A stretch of DNA of 64,000 nt, taken from Gymnopilus junonius (Eukaryota > Basidiomycota > Agaricomycetes > Agaricales > Galerinaceae). Shown in pieces: positions 62,576-64,000 of the stretch. The stretch spans positions 62,001-126,000 of the forward strand of contig JADNYJ010000096.1 of the NCBI GenBank assembly GCA_015501075.1, in the 5' to 3' direction. The position numbers and the translations under genes were made by a program. Every line of letters starts with the position of its first letter. Position 1 is the stretch's first letter. A model generated the notes under the pieces. The model was not told where the DNA came from. It ran no database searches and saw only the letters and a program-made list of their open reading frames with translations.

Positions 62576-62761
62576 CTAACACCACCCAGGCAGTATCTTC
62601 GCCGAGAAGCTGGGTGATAGAGATTGGTCAGGACTAAACTCGCACTCCGTCTCATTTCCCTTCACTTCTCGGGTATTCAAGATCAAGCGGCAACCCAACA
62701 CGCTGGATAACGCGACGGAAAATACAGCGGGTACTTCAATCAGGGCGGTCTGATTCCGCAT
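62576..62761 (-). pseudogene. Detached last-exon copy of a DUF6533 gene
   Basis: The frame reads QTALIEVPAVFSVALSSVLG then CRLILNTREVKG, the typical C-terminus of DUF6533 proteins. It closely matches the last exon of the gene at 60.2-61.8 kb (TALIEGPAGFSIAMSSVLG). The corresponding DNA blocks at about 62,695-62,760 and 60,215-60,280 are visibly similar. No upstream exons of a second gene are found to the right. It is therefore either a partial duplication or the remnant of a lost tandem copy. Confidence 0.6.
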
Positions 62762-64000
62762 ACACTATCTTCTGCTTTCTCCACTATCTGAGCAAGGGGA
62801 TGACCAAGTGCGAGCTATTTATAGCCCAGCAGCGTTGACGCAGGCATTTCTTCCGACGAAAAGAACGTTTCAACTTCGAGATCTTTCATTTCATAGAATT
62901 CTACTGCTACATCTATAAAGAGAATGCTATAATATCAGAAAACCAAAAAAAAAAAATCGCGCATAAGAAAGCGACTTACAAATTATATACAGTACACATA
63001 CAGCCTTTCGGCCAATTCCCAACTTTTCTAACACAACGAAGTCCCAAAGCACAGGTTAAAGAAAGAAAGAAACGCATACGATATACGAGCGTGAAAAATT
63101 CAAATCGTTTCGAGTATAAGAAAACATAAGTCCGTTTGAAAGGATATCACATATCCGACCAAGGTATCAGCTTTTTGGGTTTCAGGGTATCAAAGAATAA
63201 AGTCCCGGTTTAAATCCTACATGTCAACGCTCATCACTTAGCATTTGCGCTTTCTGTCTGTATACCAAAAGGATGAAGAGACACCTGACAGGGTGGGTTC
63301 CAGAAATTTGGGCCTTTTGATGGTATTTGGGTATCAGTCGATCCCTGAAGAAGTTTTTAAAAAAAGAGCGTATAATCAGGGTCTACGCTGGAAGAAAGTG
63401 TGAGGAAGCAAATGAAGACTAACCGCAAGTCATCCAAGAGCTGCTCATACGTCTGATGCGGTGTTCTTCCTGCAGACCGATATCATCCTCTCGCTACTTC
63501 GATGAGGAACAGAAAAGAAGAGAGATGGAGAGTGGCGTACTTAGACTGTGAATGAATTCCTACAATGATTAACCCAGCAAACGATCAGCACAGCGAATTA
63601 GAATTTAATAATGAAGCTGCATAAATAGCATGTACATAACTCATAGCTCCCGTAGCCACCACTCCATGGAACATATCAACACTCGTCTCATCGTCCTTAC
63701 ATGCTGCAAAACAGATCTGAGGAACGGACGACATTGTATTACATAATGTAGATGATTGGCTAATGCCCAATGCACCACATCGGAGGCCGAGGCTCTCGTT
63801 CTCTCGCATGTCGACTGATGTGTGTGATCCCTCTCAGTCGTCCATGGGCAGAGTGCTGGAGTAAGAATTAGCTAAATGATCGATGCCCGTAAAGTCGACA
63901 TAAAGAAGACATTGAGGGGCAGCGTACCTAATACTGTCCCCGAGTGACAGGACTGCACCATAAGGACTTGAAGGGCGGGATCTCAGAAGGAGGGATTGAC
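62762..64000. other. Right edge, no assignable gene
   Basis: An A-rich run lies near 62,945. The minus strand near 63,420-63,480 has an exon-like piece (GRTPHQTYEQLLDDLR) that could belong to a gene continuing beyond the window. Nothing can be named. Confidence 0.3.

Overview
The window looks like nuclear DNA from a mushroom-forming basidiomycete (Agaricomycetes). The evidence is short GT-AG introns of about 50-75 nt, a histone H3 split into seven exons with basidiomycete-type residues, expanded F-box/LRR-like proteins, a WSC-domain protein, a DUF6533-type membrane protein, and decayed Tad1/L1-like, Gypsy, hAT and CACTA-like elements. Gene density is low. Most long open frames without family motifs look like shadows or chance ORFs.

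Layout. 1-5.1 kb holds no recognised gene but has a cluster of CCCAACTT repeats and a 385-bp TIR element. 5.1-19.1 kb is the main gene cluster: cytochrome c oxidase subunit Va/VI, a WSC protein, an F-box/LRR remnant, an HNH-endonuclease-domain gene, a many-exon GH28 polygalacturonase-like gene with a 5-nt microexon carrying a catalytic Asp, an F-box protein, and a single-pass membrane protein with a PPxY tail. 20.3-28.7 kb is a decayed L1/Tad1-like retrotransposon whose reverse transcriptase region is replaced by part of a Gypsy element. Histone H3 lies at 32.2-33.1 kb. 33-50 kb is gene-poor and carries a tRNA-Glu with an intron, a degenerate tRNA-Glu copy, a diverged duplication, a hAT deletion derivative with a perfect 8-bp target duplication, a CACTA-like MITE and a C2H2 zinc-finger fragment. 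50.5-51.6 kb is an F-box pseudogene with three in-frame stops. 52.9-55.4 kb is the most interesting gene: an N-terminal lipocalin-like (AttH/CrtC or fungal Diels-Alderase type) region joined through one intron to a polyprenyl synthetase. After it come a small secreted protein, a prolyl-4-hydroxylase-like 2OG-Fe(II) oxygenase, and a DUF6533-family membrane protein with a detached copy of its last exon.

A cross-cutting pattern: several genes with otherwise good family motifs are broken by exactly one base, mostly at runs of 3-7 identical bases, while COX, H3, the oxygenase and the prenyl synthetase half are intact. This may reflect indel errors in the assembly or real decay. Resequencing should come before any of these genes is called dead. 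Apart from the possible chemistry of the 53-55 kb fusion enzyme, I see no clear gene cluster; the other genes look independently regulated.
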